Notes: generated from the sequence alone by a model not told the origin. DNA of 64,000 nucleotides from Chitinophaga ginsengisoli (GCF_003014595.1 NZ_PYGK01000005.1:372001-436000); one strand, 5' to 3'; positions 18,646-26,444 are shown, counted from the first letter of the stretch. Made by a program: numbers and translations.

Positions 18646-19692
18646 TCACTGATCAAGCAGGCGCAAGCGAATCAGGCTATTGGCTGTGGCCAGCACTGCC
18701 TCTTCAGTGGAGCGGGGCGACCAGCCCAACATTCGGATGGCCTTTGCGCTGGTCACGTTCATCACCTTACCAAGTAAAGGAATCATTGACTTAACCTGTG
18801 GGTCTTTGAGGGCTGCAATACGCAGTAATGTACCAGGTATCTCTTTAGCATGGACCTTGCTGGCAGCTTCGCCCATATGCTGTTTCAGGATGTTGGCAAC
18901 TGCAACTAACCAGATGCTTTCGCCTGCAGTAGCAATAAACCGTTCGCCCTTAGCGTCCGGATGAGTCATTGCACGCAGGTGCAGGTCTGCTACATCACGA
19001 ACATCAACAAAGCCTGAGTTGATCTTTGGGCAACCCGGCATTTTGCCTGTCAGAAGATTTTTTATCAGATGGATGGAGTGCGAATAATCTGATCCTAATA
19101 CCGGGCCCATTACCGCTACCGGGTTAACCGCAGATAGTTCCAGTTTACCACCTTCTCTTTCAATAAATTCCCAGGCCGCCCGTTCTGCCAAAGTCTTTGA
19201 TTTTTGATACGCAGGGGCTTTACCAGAAGTATTGGTCCAGCTGGTTTCGTCAAAAGGTGCTGTTTGTGCAGGATGCCCATATACCACAGCACCTATAGCA
19301 GAAGTCAATACCACACGTTTTACGCCGGCATCCCTTGACGCGCGTAATACCCGCAATACTCCTTCACGCGCCGGAATGATCATTTCATCTTCATGCTTAT
19401 AATTAAAAATCGGCGTAGGGGAAGCAACATGCAGCACATAGGTACAGCCGTCTACAGCCCTGTTCCAATTAGTATCAGCAGACAGGTCTGTCTCAATAAA
19501 TGTCAAACGGTCGCCTGCCTCTACACCGCCTTCCCGCAGCATAGCCCTTACCTCTGTTTCCCTGCTTAAGGAACGGAGCGTAGTCCTGACCCGGTAGCCT
19601 GCATTTAATAATTGTAAGATACAATGGACGGCAATAAACCCCGCCCCTCCAGTTACCAGCACTGTTTTCTCAACATTTGAATCTGTATTCAT
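18646..19692 (-). CDS. NAD(P)-dependent epimerase/dehydratase-type reductase (dihydroflavonol-reductase-like)
   Basis: A 348-residue extended SDR. The Rossmann motif is TGGAGFIAVHC (about 14-24), the catalytic motif YQKSK lies in the middle, and HVASPTPIF is typical of the dihydroflavonol-4-reductase/aldehyde-reductase subgroup. Such enzymes reduce aldehydes or ketones with NADPH. Two direct repeats at 19738-19775 precede it, and an AraC-type gene follows it on the same strand. Confidence 0.85.
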   Translation of the reverse strand: MNTDSNVEKTVLVTGGAGFIAVHCILQLLNAGYRVRTTLRSLSRETEVRAMLREGGVEAGDRLTFIETDLSADTNWNRAVDGCTYVLHVASPTPIFNYKHEDEMIIPAREGVLRVLRASRDAGVKRVVLTSAIGAVVYGHPAQTAPFDETSWTNTSGKAPAYQKSKTLAERAAWEFIEREGGKLELSAVNPVAVMGPVLGSDYSHSIHLIKNLLTGKMPGCPKINSGFVDVRDVADLHLRAMTHPDAKGERFIATAGESIWLVAVANILKQHMGEAASKVHAKEIPGTLLRIAALKDPQVKSMIPLLGKVMNVTSAKAIRMLGWSPRSTEEAVLATANSLIRLRLLDQ

Positions 19693-19737
19693 CGTTATTT
19701 ATTTGATGCATCAAAATTCGGATGGAGGCAGCATAAT

Positions 19738-19775
19738 TGCTTTGTTTAAAAGACGCAATCTGCTTTGTTTAAAAG
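19738..19775. promoter_or_regulatory. Two perfect 15-bp direct repeats upstream of the reductase
   Basis: TGCTTTGTTTAAAAG occurs at 19738-19752 and again, identically, at 19761-19775, a 23-bp period. They begin 46 bp upstream of the reductase start codon. This is probably an AraC-type binding site, and the gene at 17686 is the nearest candidate. Confidence 0.5.
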
Positions 19776-20137
19776 CCTGGCGAAGTCGGTGGGTACAGAT
19801 AGTATGATACCGGATTTTCGGTGATAACCCATGATGAATAGCCATGCGATGTATGCAGCCGGAGAGACAGACCTGATGCCGCATTATAAAAGTGATGGCA
19901 AAGTATTTGTTACGTGTATGCTCCTTGTATTGAGAGTATCATATTGATATTGTTGAAGAGTAAGCCGGATAAGAATATCCAGCTTTCATATCTCACGTTA
20001 TGAAGAGACACGCTTATCGCATGTCTATCAGGCCCGCAATATAGTTACGCACGTTGGAATGTCCTCTTAATGAGATGTTAAATAGTCGCTTTCAGCAGTA
20101 TTTCTTATGTTAAACTGATCAAGTGAGGCAGATCGTC
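19776..20137. other. Intergenic stretch without a recognisable gene
   Basis: This lies between the reductase promoter and the 3' end of the molybdopterin oxidoreductase gene. I see no convincing reading frame, RNA gene, terminator hairpin or repeat here. Confidence 0.5.
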
Positions 20138-20923
20138 TTATAAACCGGAATAGTAATCATATCCTTGTTCTGCCCAATAGTCGGGTGGACGCTGGTTACT
20201 AAAACTAATGGTACCGATCCGCTTCAGGTTCTTGATGCCGTATTTTACAGGTATGATCAGCCTTAGCGGAGCACCATGTTCAGGTGTAATGGGCTGGCCA
20301 TTCATCTCATATGCCAGTATGGTTTGTGGATGCAGTGCGCTCTCCATATCTAATCCGACGTAATATGCCTTGTCGGGTGTTTCCATCCCCACATAGTGCA
20401 TTCCCGCTTCTTTCTGCAGTTTATAATGAGTGATGAAATCTATGAACCGTACGCCTCCCCAGTGCTGTATCTGGTCCCATCCTTCCACACATTTGAAGTC
20501 GAAGACGATGTCTGTTTTTGGTAGCTGGCGGATGTCAGCCATGTTTATTGTCAATAGTTCTTTTTTACCACGCTGTATAGATAGCCGCCAGTTGTCCTGG
20601 TCGAAATCTTCGTCTTCAATACCGATATCGCCGTTTACTCTTACATCGCTGGCAGCGCGTTCTATCGGATAGGTTCGGGCAAGATGTTTATGACTGAAGA
20701 GGTTGCGGAAGAACAATTCTGTTTTATTCAATGCACGACGCAAAGGTTGGCTGGCGCCTGCGGTAACACCTGGCGTCTCTTCAGGCGCATGCAGCAACCA
20801 CTTCCAGCTTCCGAAAGCGGCTCCTCCCAATATGAAGAAAGTGAGAAAGGAGATAAAACTCCGCCGTTTGATCTTTTGTTCCGGTGTCAGTACTTTCCTG
20901 ACCTTTTTGTGTTGTGTTTTCAT
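20138..20923 (-). CDS. Tat-exported molybdopterin oxidoreductase (sulfite-oxidase/MsrP fold)
   Basis: A 261-residue protein with a twin-arginine-like leader (KIKRRSFISF, R20-R21) and a hydrophobic stretch to about residue 40. The catalytic domain carries the Moco-ligating cysteine in FKCVEGWDQ (C145) and GAPLRLIIP, both signatures of the sulfite-oxidase/YedY fold. Known relatives include MsrP (YedY), which reduces methionine sulfoxide in periplasmic proteins. It is the second gene of an operon with a cytochrome b (10-nt gap), which would supply electrons from quinol. The operon is divergent from an ECF sigma/anti-sigma pair and shares its promoter motif with a Met-rich exported protein gene, which favours a methionine sulfoxide reductase role. 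Substrate assignment is inference. Confidence 0.85.
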   Translation of the reverse strand: MKTQHKKVRKVLTPEQKIKRRSFISFLTFFILGGAAFGSWKWLLHAPEETPGVTAGASQPLRRALNKTELFFRNLFSHKHLARTYPIERAASDVRVNGDIGIEDEDFDQDNWRLSIQRGKKELLTINMADIRQLPKTDIVFDFKCVEGWDQIQHWGGVRFIDFITHYKLQKEAGMHYVGMETPDKAYYVGLDMESALHPQTILAYEMNGQPITPEHGAPLRLIIPVKYGIKNLKRIGTISFSNQRPPDYWAEQGYDYYSGL

Positions 20924-20933
20924 TGTAATGATT

Positions 20934-21587
20934 TTATTCTTCCACTACTTCAAATCCTGCCACCATTGCCCTGAAATTATCCCACCCGGCAATGATTACC
21001 TGTACAACATGAATGACGAAGAAGAGCACATAACCGATCGTTAATGTAAAATGCAGTATCCTGGCGAAATGGTATCCTCCGCACAGCCAGCACAGCCAGT
21101 ATAATTGCACCGGCTTGTAGATAGCCAGTCCGGTGATGATGGAACCCGTTCCCATGAGAATAATGGCTGTGTATGCTACTCGCTGGGCAGCATTATACTT
21201 TCCCTGGGAGGGAGACGTTTTTCGTATATGAAGATCGTGCAGCACTACCTGCCAGGCATCCCGGAAGGAATGCCGGTTAGGCAATAATGACCGCCATTGC
21301 CCTGAGAACAGGGTATATCCTATGTAAAGCAGACCATTAAGAAAGAAGAACCACATAAAGAAAAAGTGGAACGCCATGCCCTCTGCCAGTCGTTGGGGGA
21401 TATCCAGCAGGGTATTGAACCAGTCAGGGAAGAAACGAATGATTGGATGTCCTGCTATTGTAATGGTGTATACATCATTCGCCCAGTAAATAAGCAGGCC
21501 GCTCCAGATCATGATAGCAAGCAGCGGAAAGTTTACCCAATGGGTCCATCTTATAAGCAGAGGATGCTTGTCTTTTATGATTTTCAT
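20934..21587 (-). CDS. Cytochrome b, four-helix membrane electron donor
   Basis: A 217-residue inner-membrane protein with four hydrophobic segments and histidines suited to two b hemes: H16 (RWTHWVNF), H74 (AFHFFFMWF), H179 and H193 (LHFTLTIGYVLFFVIHVVQ). It resembles the cytochrome b561/Ni-Fe-hydrogenase-type cytochrome b family, not the ferric-reductase-like MsrQ (YedZ). It is the promoter-proximal gene of the operon with the molybdopterin enzyme and probably passes quinol electrons to it. Its start is 45 nt from the -10 element of a divergent ECF-type promoter. Confidence 0.85.
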   Translation of the reverse strand: MKIIKDKHPLLIRWTHWVNFPLLAIMIWSGLLIYWANDVYTITIAGHPIIRFFPDWFNTLLDIPQRLAEGMAFHFFFMWFFFLNGLLYIGYTLFSGQWRSLLPNRHSFRDAWQVVLHDLHIRKTSPSQGKYNAAQRVAYTAIILMGTGSIITGLAIYKPVQLYWLCWLCGGYHFARILHFTLTIGYVLFFVIHVVQVIIAGWDNFRAMVAGFEVVEE

Positions 21588-21631
21588 ATGGGTGACATTT
21601 AATATGCCTGATAAATCAACAATTTACCCCC

Positions 21632-21663
21632 TTAGTCGGTTAAGATTTTATATCCTTACAAAA
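21632..21663 (-). promoter_or_regulatory. ECF-type promoter of the cytochrome b/molybdoenzyme operon
   Basis: Read on the minus strand: TTTTGTAAGGAT (21663-21652), a 12-nt spacer, then CCGACTAA (21639-21632). Both boxes and the spacing are identical to the promoter facing the other way at 21674-21705. The match in three places of the locus points to the sigma factor encoded at 21773. Confidence 0.75.
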
Positions 21664-21673
21664 AATGGATAAA

Positions 21674-21705
21674 TTTTGTAAGGATTTGATTGAAAGACCG
21701 ACTAA
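21674..21705 (+). promoter_or_regulatory. ECF-type promoter of the sigma/anti-sigma operon
   Basis: TTTTGTAAGGAT (21674-21685), a 12-nt spacer, then CCGACTAA (21698-21705). Its -35 box lies back-to-back with the divergent copy, 10 nt apart. It implies positive autoregulation of the sigma factor. Confidence 0.75.
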
Positions 21706-21772
21706 CCCTTAAAATAAAGGCCCGGCGAAGGGGATATCTTTTATGACTCCTAATAATAGTAACAACTGATCG

Positions 21773-22345
21773 ATGCTAAAGGATACAATGGCCGTTGACC
21801 CGCTCCAGTGGGTAGCGAAGTATGCAGATTATCTATTTACCTATGCCATAACAAGGCTGAATGACGATGAACAAGCCAGAGACCTGGTGCAGGAAACCTT
21901 TTTGGCGGCGCTGGAGCGGATAGACCGGTTTGAGGGAAAGAGCTCAGAACGTACCTGGCTGACCGCTATCCTGAAGAATAAGATCATAGATGTATACAGG
22001 AAGAAGTCTTCCGGACTGACTGGTGCTACGGAACACCTGAATGGAGAAGAAGAGCCGGATTTCTTCGACAATGTGACCGGACATTGGAAGGCAGCGCATT
22101 ACCCGCAGGTATTTGGAATAGAGGACCCTGACCGGTTGGACAAAAAGGATTTTACGCGCATTCTGCAGCTATGTATGCAAAAGCTGCCAGCCTTATGGTT
22201 GTCAGTCTTTACCATGAAACATATGGATGATGCCCCTACGGAGAACATCTGTACAGAGCTGAAAGTAACGCCCTCTAACTTCTGGGTCATTATTCACCGT
22301 ACTAAACTGAATCTCAGGGCCTGCCTGCAAAAGAACTGGATATGA
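21773..22345 (+). CDS. ECF RNA polymerase sigma factor (stress-response type)
   Basis: A 190-residue sigma-70-family protein. Region 2 spans about 10-80 (YADYLFTYAITRL, DLVQETFLAAL, SSERTWLTAILKNKIIDVYRKK). Region 4 spans about 125-185, with the unusual ending SNFWVIIHRTKLNLRACLQKNWI. This pattern matches the sigma group (TIGR02943-like) that includes neisserial sigma-E, which controls methionine sulfoxide reductases. The start is ATG 21773; an ATG five codons later is also possible. It overlaps the anti-sigma gene by 4 nt and carries an autoregulatory-looking promoter. It most likely drives three transcripts: its own, the cytochrome/molybdoenzyme operon and the Met-rich protein. Confidence 0.9.
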   Translation: MLKDTMAVDPLQWVAKYADYLFTYAITRLNDDEQARDLVQETFLAALERIDRFEGKSSERTWLTAILKNKIIDVYRKKSSGLTGATEHLNGEEEPDFFDNVTGHWKAAHYPQVFGIEDPDRLDKKDFTRILQLCMQKLPALWLSVFTMKHMDDAPTENICTELKVTPSNFWVIIHRTKLNLRACLQKNWI

Positions 22346-22629
22346 GTCAGCTGAAAGAAATTATCTATAACTGTAAAAAGGCCACTTCCCTGATAGAGCG
22401 GAAGGAAATAGGTCGCCTGACACTGCGTGAAAGTGTGGAGCTGAAGATCCATCTTGCCTTTTGCTCCGTTTGCAGGATCTTCCGCCGTCAGAGTATAACT
22501 ATCAACAGCATGGTAAAGATGCTGTTTAATGATGCACAGCAAAGGCAGACAAAACTGGATGATACATTTAAGAAATCCCTGCAGGAAAGAATTGAGGATA
22601 AATTGAACAAAAATGGGAAGAAGCTGTAA
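22342..22629 (+). CDS. Zinc-binding anti-sigma factor (ZAS type)
   Basis: A 95-residue soluble protein with HLAFCSVC (an Hx3Cx2C motif) in the middle, preceded by NCKKATSLIERKEIGRLTLRESVELKIH. This is the zf-HC2 anti-sigma pattern seen beside this sigma group. A redox-sensitive zinc site would let oxidants release the sigma factor. It has no membrane segment, so sensing would be cytoplasmic. The start overlaps the sigma stop (ATGA), ensuring coupled synthesis. The stop codon lies inside the -35 box of the next promoter at 22625. Confidence 0.85.
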   Translation: MSQLKEIIYNCKKATSLIERKEIGRLTLRESVELKIHLAFCSVCRIFRRQSITINSMVKMLFNDAQQRQTKLDDTFKKSLQERIEDKLNKNGKKL

Positions 22630-22653
22630 GGATCTGGTCTGCCAACCGACAAA
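22625..22653 (+). promoter_or_regulatory. ECF-type promoter of the Met-rich protein gene
   Basis: TGTAAGGAT (22625-22633), a 12-nt spacer, then CCGACAAA (22646-22653), one base different from the -10 box of the divergent pair. It overlaps the anti-sigma stop codon and leaves a leader of about 30 nt before the gene at 22690. Confidence 0.7.
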
Positions 22654-22689
22654 GGAATCAGATTAATTAATCCATAAAACACACGTACC

Positions 22690-22911
22690 ATGAACTTCAA
22701 ATCAGTTTTTGCTAAAGGATTTACTGCAGTAGTAATCACTACTTTCCTGGCTTTAAGTGTACAGGCACAGGAACCAGCCAAGAAGGACACTTCCAGGATG
22801 CATCACAAAATGGACAAGATGCACAAAATGGATAAGAAGATGGACAAGATGGATAAAAAGATGGATAAGAAAATGGATAAGATGAAAAAAGATTCCACCA
22901 AAAGAATGTAA
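22690..22911 (+). CDS. Exported Met/Lys/Asp-rich small protein (MrpX-like methionine buffer)
   Basis: A 73-residue protein with a signal peptide (residues 1-26, ALSVQA). The mature 47 residues contain 10 Met, 16 Lys and 8 Asp, arranged in MDK/MDKK units. Methionines at 37, 41, 44, 47, 51, 54, 58, 62 and 65 are spaced 3 or 4 apart, so they line one face of a helix. There is no Cys and no known fold. The composition is like MrpX of Azospira suillum and the proteobacterial MXKDX pentapeptide proteins. It is likely a sacrificial periplasmic antioxidant whose methionine sulfoxides are reduced by the molybdoenzyme encoded at 20138. Metal binding is an alternative. It has its own copy of the locus promoter and a strong terminator. 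Confidence 0.85.
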   Translation: MNFKSVFAKGFTAVVITTFLALSVQAQEPAKKDTSRMHHKMDKMHKMDKKMDKMDKKMDKKMDKMKKDSTKRM

Positions 22912-22928
22912 GTAATCTCCTCCGTTTT

Positions 22929-22967
22929 GACAGCAGGGCCGGGAAATTGGCCCTGCTGTCATTTTTT
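22929..22967 (+). terminator. Intrinsic terminator after the Met-rich gene
   Basis: A perfect 12-bp stem (GACAGCAGGGCC/GGCCCTGCTGTC) with an 8-nt loop, followed by A and six T residues. Confidence 0.92.
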
Positions 22968-23073
22968 ACACTAAAACGTAGTTGCTTTATATAAAACTGC
23001 ATATATTGGGATAATTTGTATATTTATAGCCATAAAATCCTGTGAATAAATAAAGTAGAAGTTTAAAAGATAA

Positions 23074-23733
23074 ATGCTAGCAACACGAATTACAAGAATT
23101 GAGGAACGGCTCTCACTACATGGCATCGACAATTATCAGATCTCTTATCCGGAATACCTAAACTTTGATCTGGAACATTTTGCCACACCAAGAGAGGTGG
23201 GATGCAGAGTGATGATCCTCACTGCTATTGCCTACACGATACAGGATGAGTCAAAAAAATACGGCATCATTAAATGGCTCAAGAATGAGAACATCTGGTC
23301 ACATGTCAGCGAGAAGGAAGCATCATACCTGAACAGCCGGACTACGAAGGAAGATGAGATTGTAGACCTGTCCTGGAAAATTGAAGCAGCCTATATACTG
23401 GCCTGGGCCCTCGGTTTGGTGGACGATAAACCAATGCCGGGAGAGGAAGCTACGGAAGCGCAGATCAATAACATGATCCAGCAGCTGCCGGCGCTGGGAG
23501 ACAAGCTGGAGGCCTTTCTCAGTCAGCTGACTTTCAGGGATACTACCGAGATCTATGACGAGAACATCTTCTACGAACTGACCACCAGTCATTTCAGGGA
23601 TACCTTGTTCAGCGGCGGAAAAAGCAGGGCAGACGTACACGTACCGGCCTCCTTTGAGCGGCATCTGGCACTGAACTGGGTAAGACGTTTCATGAATGTG
23701 CAGGACTGGGACGATACAGATACTTCCACCTGA
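23074..23733 (+). CDS. DUF4272-like protein
   Basis: A 219-residue soluble protein without signal peptide. The segment REVGCRVMILTAIAYTIQDES, then SWKIEAAYILAWALGLVDD and LNWVRRFMN near the end, fit the DUF4272 family, whose function is unknown. It is a single gene and convergent with the small gene at 23736. No ECF-type promoter of the upstream island is found before it, so I do not assign it to that regulon. Confidence 0.7.
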   Translation: MLATRITRIEERLSLHGIDNYQISYPEYLNFDLEHFATPREVGCRVMILTAIAYTIQDESKKYGIIKWLKNENIWSHVSEKEASYLNSRTTKEDEIVDLSWKIEAAYILAWALGLVDDKPMPGEEATEAQINNMIQQLPALGDKLEAFLSQLTFRDTTEIYDENIFYELTTSHFRDTLFSGGKSRADVHVPASFERHLALNWVRRFMNVQDWDDTDTST

Positions 23734-23735
23734 TA

Positions 23736-23987
23736 TTATCCTTTCTTTATTTTTCGCCTGGTATCAGGCACGTGATACTCCTTTTCAGGGGTAAGTGACC
23801 ATTCTGTCCCTAACTCCGGCCGCACTTTGGCGATGTCGGCCTCTGCCAGCTCCAGCAGTATTGTTCTGGGGGAGAGACTGTCGTCCACAATACGCAGGTG
23901 ACAGGTATGTATGATCTCCTGCACCTGTTGCACATCAGGCGTCCCATCGCCGATATATTGCAGAATATAGTTGCCCATACTTATCAT
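23736..23987 (-). CDS. Small protein coupled to the S8 protease
   Basis: An 83-residue soluble protein of unknown family (QYIGDGTPDVQQVQEIIHTC, then LLELAEADIAKVRPELGTEWSLTPEKEY). Its ATG at 23987 directly follows the stop codon of the upstream protease gene with no gap, so the two are co-translated. Size, charge and the alternating beta/helix look are reminiscent of I9-type propeptide inhibitors acting in trans on subtilisins, but I cannot confirm homology. Its role as inhibitor or chaperone is a guess from context. Confidence 0.65.
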   Translation of the reverse strand: MISMGNYILQYIGDGTPDVQQVQEIIHTCHLRIVDDSLSPRTILLELAEADIAKVRPELGTEWSLTPEKEYHVPDTRRKIKKG

Positions 23988-25463
23988 TTATTCACTTAGG
24001 AGCATACCTTTCCCTTCAAAGGTAGGCTTAAATCCCAGGGATCTGATCCTGACAGATAAATATTTCAGCATCTCATCAGCCCTTGCCTGGGTACGTGGCA
24101 TAGCCAGTATTTCCGGGGCGGCAGACAATAAACGGGCTGCCATGCCGGTAGCTGCCGGACAAGCCATACTGGTGCCATCCATGATGGCGTAACGGTCGTC
24201 AGGGAAGGTGGAAATAATGCCTACGCCCGGCGCAGTCACGTCAGTTTCGGGTCCGATGTTGGAGAAGTCAGCAATGAAATTAGCCTTGTCCTTTCCGTAA
24301 GGCGCTTTTATGCTCGAAGTTTCTACGACACTGGCCGGGAAGGTCTTCTTCCTGCCCATCGCCGATACGGCTACAGAAAGGCTGTAAGAGGCAGGAAAGT
24401 TCACTTTACCACGGTCATCATTGCCATTGGCACAGAAACAAAGTACGCCGGCATTATAAGCCTGTTTGATATAACTGATGATGCCTTCATCCTCCCCTTC
24501 TTCTCCCAGGCTCATGTTAATGAGATCACATTTATCGAGGATAGCCTGGTTGATGGCCTTCATGATATAAAAGTTAGAGGCGGATTTCCCTACGGGGAAT
24601 ACCCGGTAACTGAAGATCTCCACACCTGCAGCCACACCATGTACACCTCCTGATGCTCCTATAATACCTGCCACGTGCGTGCCGTGCCCTTCGCCATTGT
24701 CTTTGAAATCTTTCGGATCTTCATCTTTTACACAGTTCATGCCACCGGATACCACCAGGTCTTTATGAGGACCAACGCCCGTATCGATAATCCCCACCCG
24801 GATGCTGGCAGGTATGGAGGGCCAGCTGGCAGTGGGATAAAAATATCTCAGCACATCCTTGTAGTTGATGTCAATAGATGTCAGTGCGATATGAAGGGAA
24901 GCGGCAGCGGTAAAACTGGCGCGGTAATATCCCCAGTAACTATGTTCAGGATAAACGTACATCCGTTGTATACGTTTGCCTTTCAATGCGAGTGTTACCT
25001 TGCCTTTGGCGGTGGTAGTGCCGGAATCGCCCAACCTGTTCGCAAAATCAGTGAACGCTACGATGTAGATATCTTTGAGTGGGTTCCCGGCTTTATCTGT
25101 CACCGTGATCTGCAGCTTGTTATTGACCTGACTTTTCTTCGCCTTTTTCTCTATTGCTTCGTGATAGATGATCGCCTTTTTATAAAACTTCTCTTTGATG
25201 ATCCTGAATCCAGGATAGGAGAAGCGGAAATCCGCCAGTTCATCATCACTCAGCTGTACCAGTTTTGCGCCGTCTTCCTGTATGGAGTCCAGCACCTTTA
25301 CAGAGATCTTTTTCTCCTGTTTAGCGGGCATTCTGGCACTCAGTTTCAGGGACTCACTTTTAACAGCCGGTTCGAGTACCGTAGTGAGGAAGTTTTTTAC
25401 TTTCGGGTTGGTATCTTCGTTGGTCTGGGTCTGTGTGGCGGGCAGCAGGATGAAGTTTGCCAT
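23988..25463 (-). CDS. Subtilisin-like S8 serine peptidase
   Basis: A 491-residue protein without an obvious signal peptide. Catalytic triad: D227 (GIIDTGVGPH), H263 (GHGTHVAG) and S432 (DGTSMACP), with the oxyanion asparagine in ANGND (N348). Residues about 115-195 form an inserted beta-sandwich resembling a carboxypeptidase-regulatory domain (QITVTDKAGNPLKDIYIVAF), between an N-terminal segment that may act as propeptide and the catalytic domain. Without a leader it would act inside the cell or be exported by a non-classical route. It is followed without gap by the small gene at 23736. Confidence 0.92.
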   Translation of the reverse strand: MANFILLPATQTQTNEDTNPKVKNFLTTVLEPAVKSESLKLSARMPAKQEKKISVKVLDSIQEDGAKLVQLSDDELADFRFSYPGFRIIKEKFYKKAIIYHEAIEKKAKKSQVNNKLQITVTDKAGNPLKDIYIVAFTDFANRLGDSGTTTAKGKVTLALKGKRIQRMYVYPEHSYWGYYRASFTAAASLHIALTSIDINYKDVLRYFYPTASWPSIPASIRVGIIDTGVGPHKDLVVSGGMNCVKDEDPKDFKDNGEGHGTHVAGIIGASGGVHGVAAGVEIFSYRVFPVGKSASNFYIMKAINQAILDKCDLINMSLGEEGEDEGIISYIKQAYNAGVLCFCANGNDDRGKVNFPASYSLSVAVSAMGRKKTFPASVVETSSIKAPYGKDKANFIADFSNIGPETDVTAPGVGIISTFPDDRYAIMDGTSMACPAATGMAARLLSAAPEILAMPRTQARADEMLKYLSVRIRSLGFKPTFEGKGMLLSE

Positions 25464-25568
25464 GGGAGATAACTTTTTGAGGTGAAAAATATGTCGGCAG
25501 TTGCGCTTACTAATTTACTAATTTATACGGCTGGTAAAGTATATCTTGTAAGTAAAACCACTCAGTCT

Positions 25569-26444
25569 ATGCTACACAGGTATATTGTCATGGCATCGTT
25601 CCTCCTGATGCCATTTTCCACGATTATAGCCCAGGATACCGCCAAAACTTTCTCTTTGTGGCCTAATGGCGCTCCTGGGTATGAAAACCGAAAAAACGAG
25701 CCGGAAGAGGCCAAAGATTACTATGTTAAGAATATCCATAATCCCTCTGTTACGATCTATCTTCCGCCGAAAGAAAAGGCAACCGGCGCTGCGGTGGTGA
25801 TCTGTCCGGGAGGAGGTTTCCGCCTGCTCGTTTACAACTCCGAAGGTCGTGATCCTGCCCGTTTCCTGAACAGTATAGGTGTAGCGGCTATCATCCTGAA
25901 ATACCGCCTGTTCCGGGAGGAGAATTCCCCTTATACCCTGGAAAAGGAGATCAGGCAGGATGCCTACCGTGCCATGCGTTTTGTGCGCAGCCATGCGGCC
26001 GAATGGAGTATTGACACCAACCGGGTGGGCATCTGGGGCTTTTCTGCCGGTGGAGAAGTGGTAGCCCAGGTAGCATATGGTCCCGGGTATGGAGATCCGA
26101 AGGCCAAAGACCCTATCGACCGGCTGAACGGTAAACCGGATTTCCAGATACTGGTATATCCCGGTCCCCTGGGGATTCCTGAAAAAGTACCTGCAGACGC
26201 GCCTAAAGCCTTCCTGATCGCTTCTAATGATGATGAATGCTGTTCAGCACCTATTGTTAGCCTCCTGGAGCGTTACAGGCAGGCAAAAGTGCCTGTAGAG
26301 GCGCATATTTTCGCGAATGGCAACCATGCCTTCAATATGGGTTACCGCTCCAATTTGCAGTCTGTCCGGGCCTGGCCACAGTTGCTCATCAACTGGATGA
26401 CGGATTGTAAGCTGCTCTCTCCGGCAGCAGCTGCCGCTAAATAA
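25569..26444 (+). CDS. Exported alpha/beta-hydrolase (carbohydrate-esterase-like)
   Basis: A 291-residue protein from ATG 25569, which gives a clean signal peptide (residues 1-21, FSTIIAQ). An earlier in-frame ATG at 25482 would bury it. The catalytic triad is likely S159 (GFSAGG), D221 or D222, and H253 (NGNHAF), with an oxyanion-hole motif CPGGGF near 79-83. The SLWPNGAPG opening is typical of acetyl-xylan-esterase-like proteins of Bacteroidetes. It probably de-acetylates plant polysaccharide fragments in the periplasm. It is transcribed alone, divergent from the S8 protease gene. Confidence 0.87.
   Translation: MLHRYIVMASFLLMPFSTIIAQDTAKTFSLWPNGAPGYENRKNEPEEAKDYYVKNIHNPSVTIYLPPKEKATGAAVVICPGGGFRLLVYNSEGRDPARFLNSIGVAAIILKYRLFREENSPYTLEKEIRQDAYRAMRFVRSHAAEWSIDTNRVGIWGFSAGGEVVAQVAYGPGYGDPKAKDPIDRLNGKPDFQILVYPGPLGIPEKVPADAPKAFLIASNDDECCSAPIVSLLERYRQAKVPVEAHIFANGNHAFNMGYRSNLQSVRAWPQLLINWMTDCKLLSPAAAAAK

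Noticed and set aside
22690..22911. Met/Lys/Asp-rich frame as a low-complexity artefact
   Set aside because: It has a signal peptide, its own promoter copy and a strong terminator, so it is treated as a real gene.
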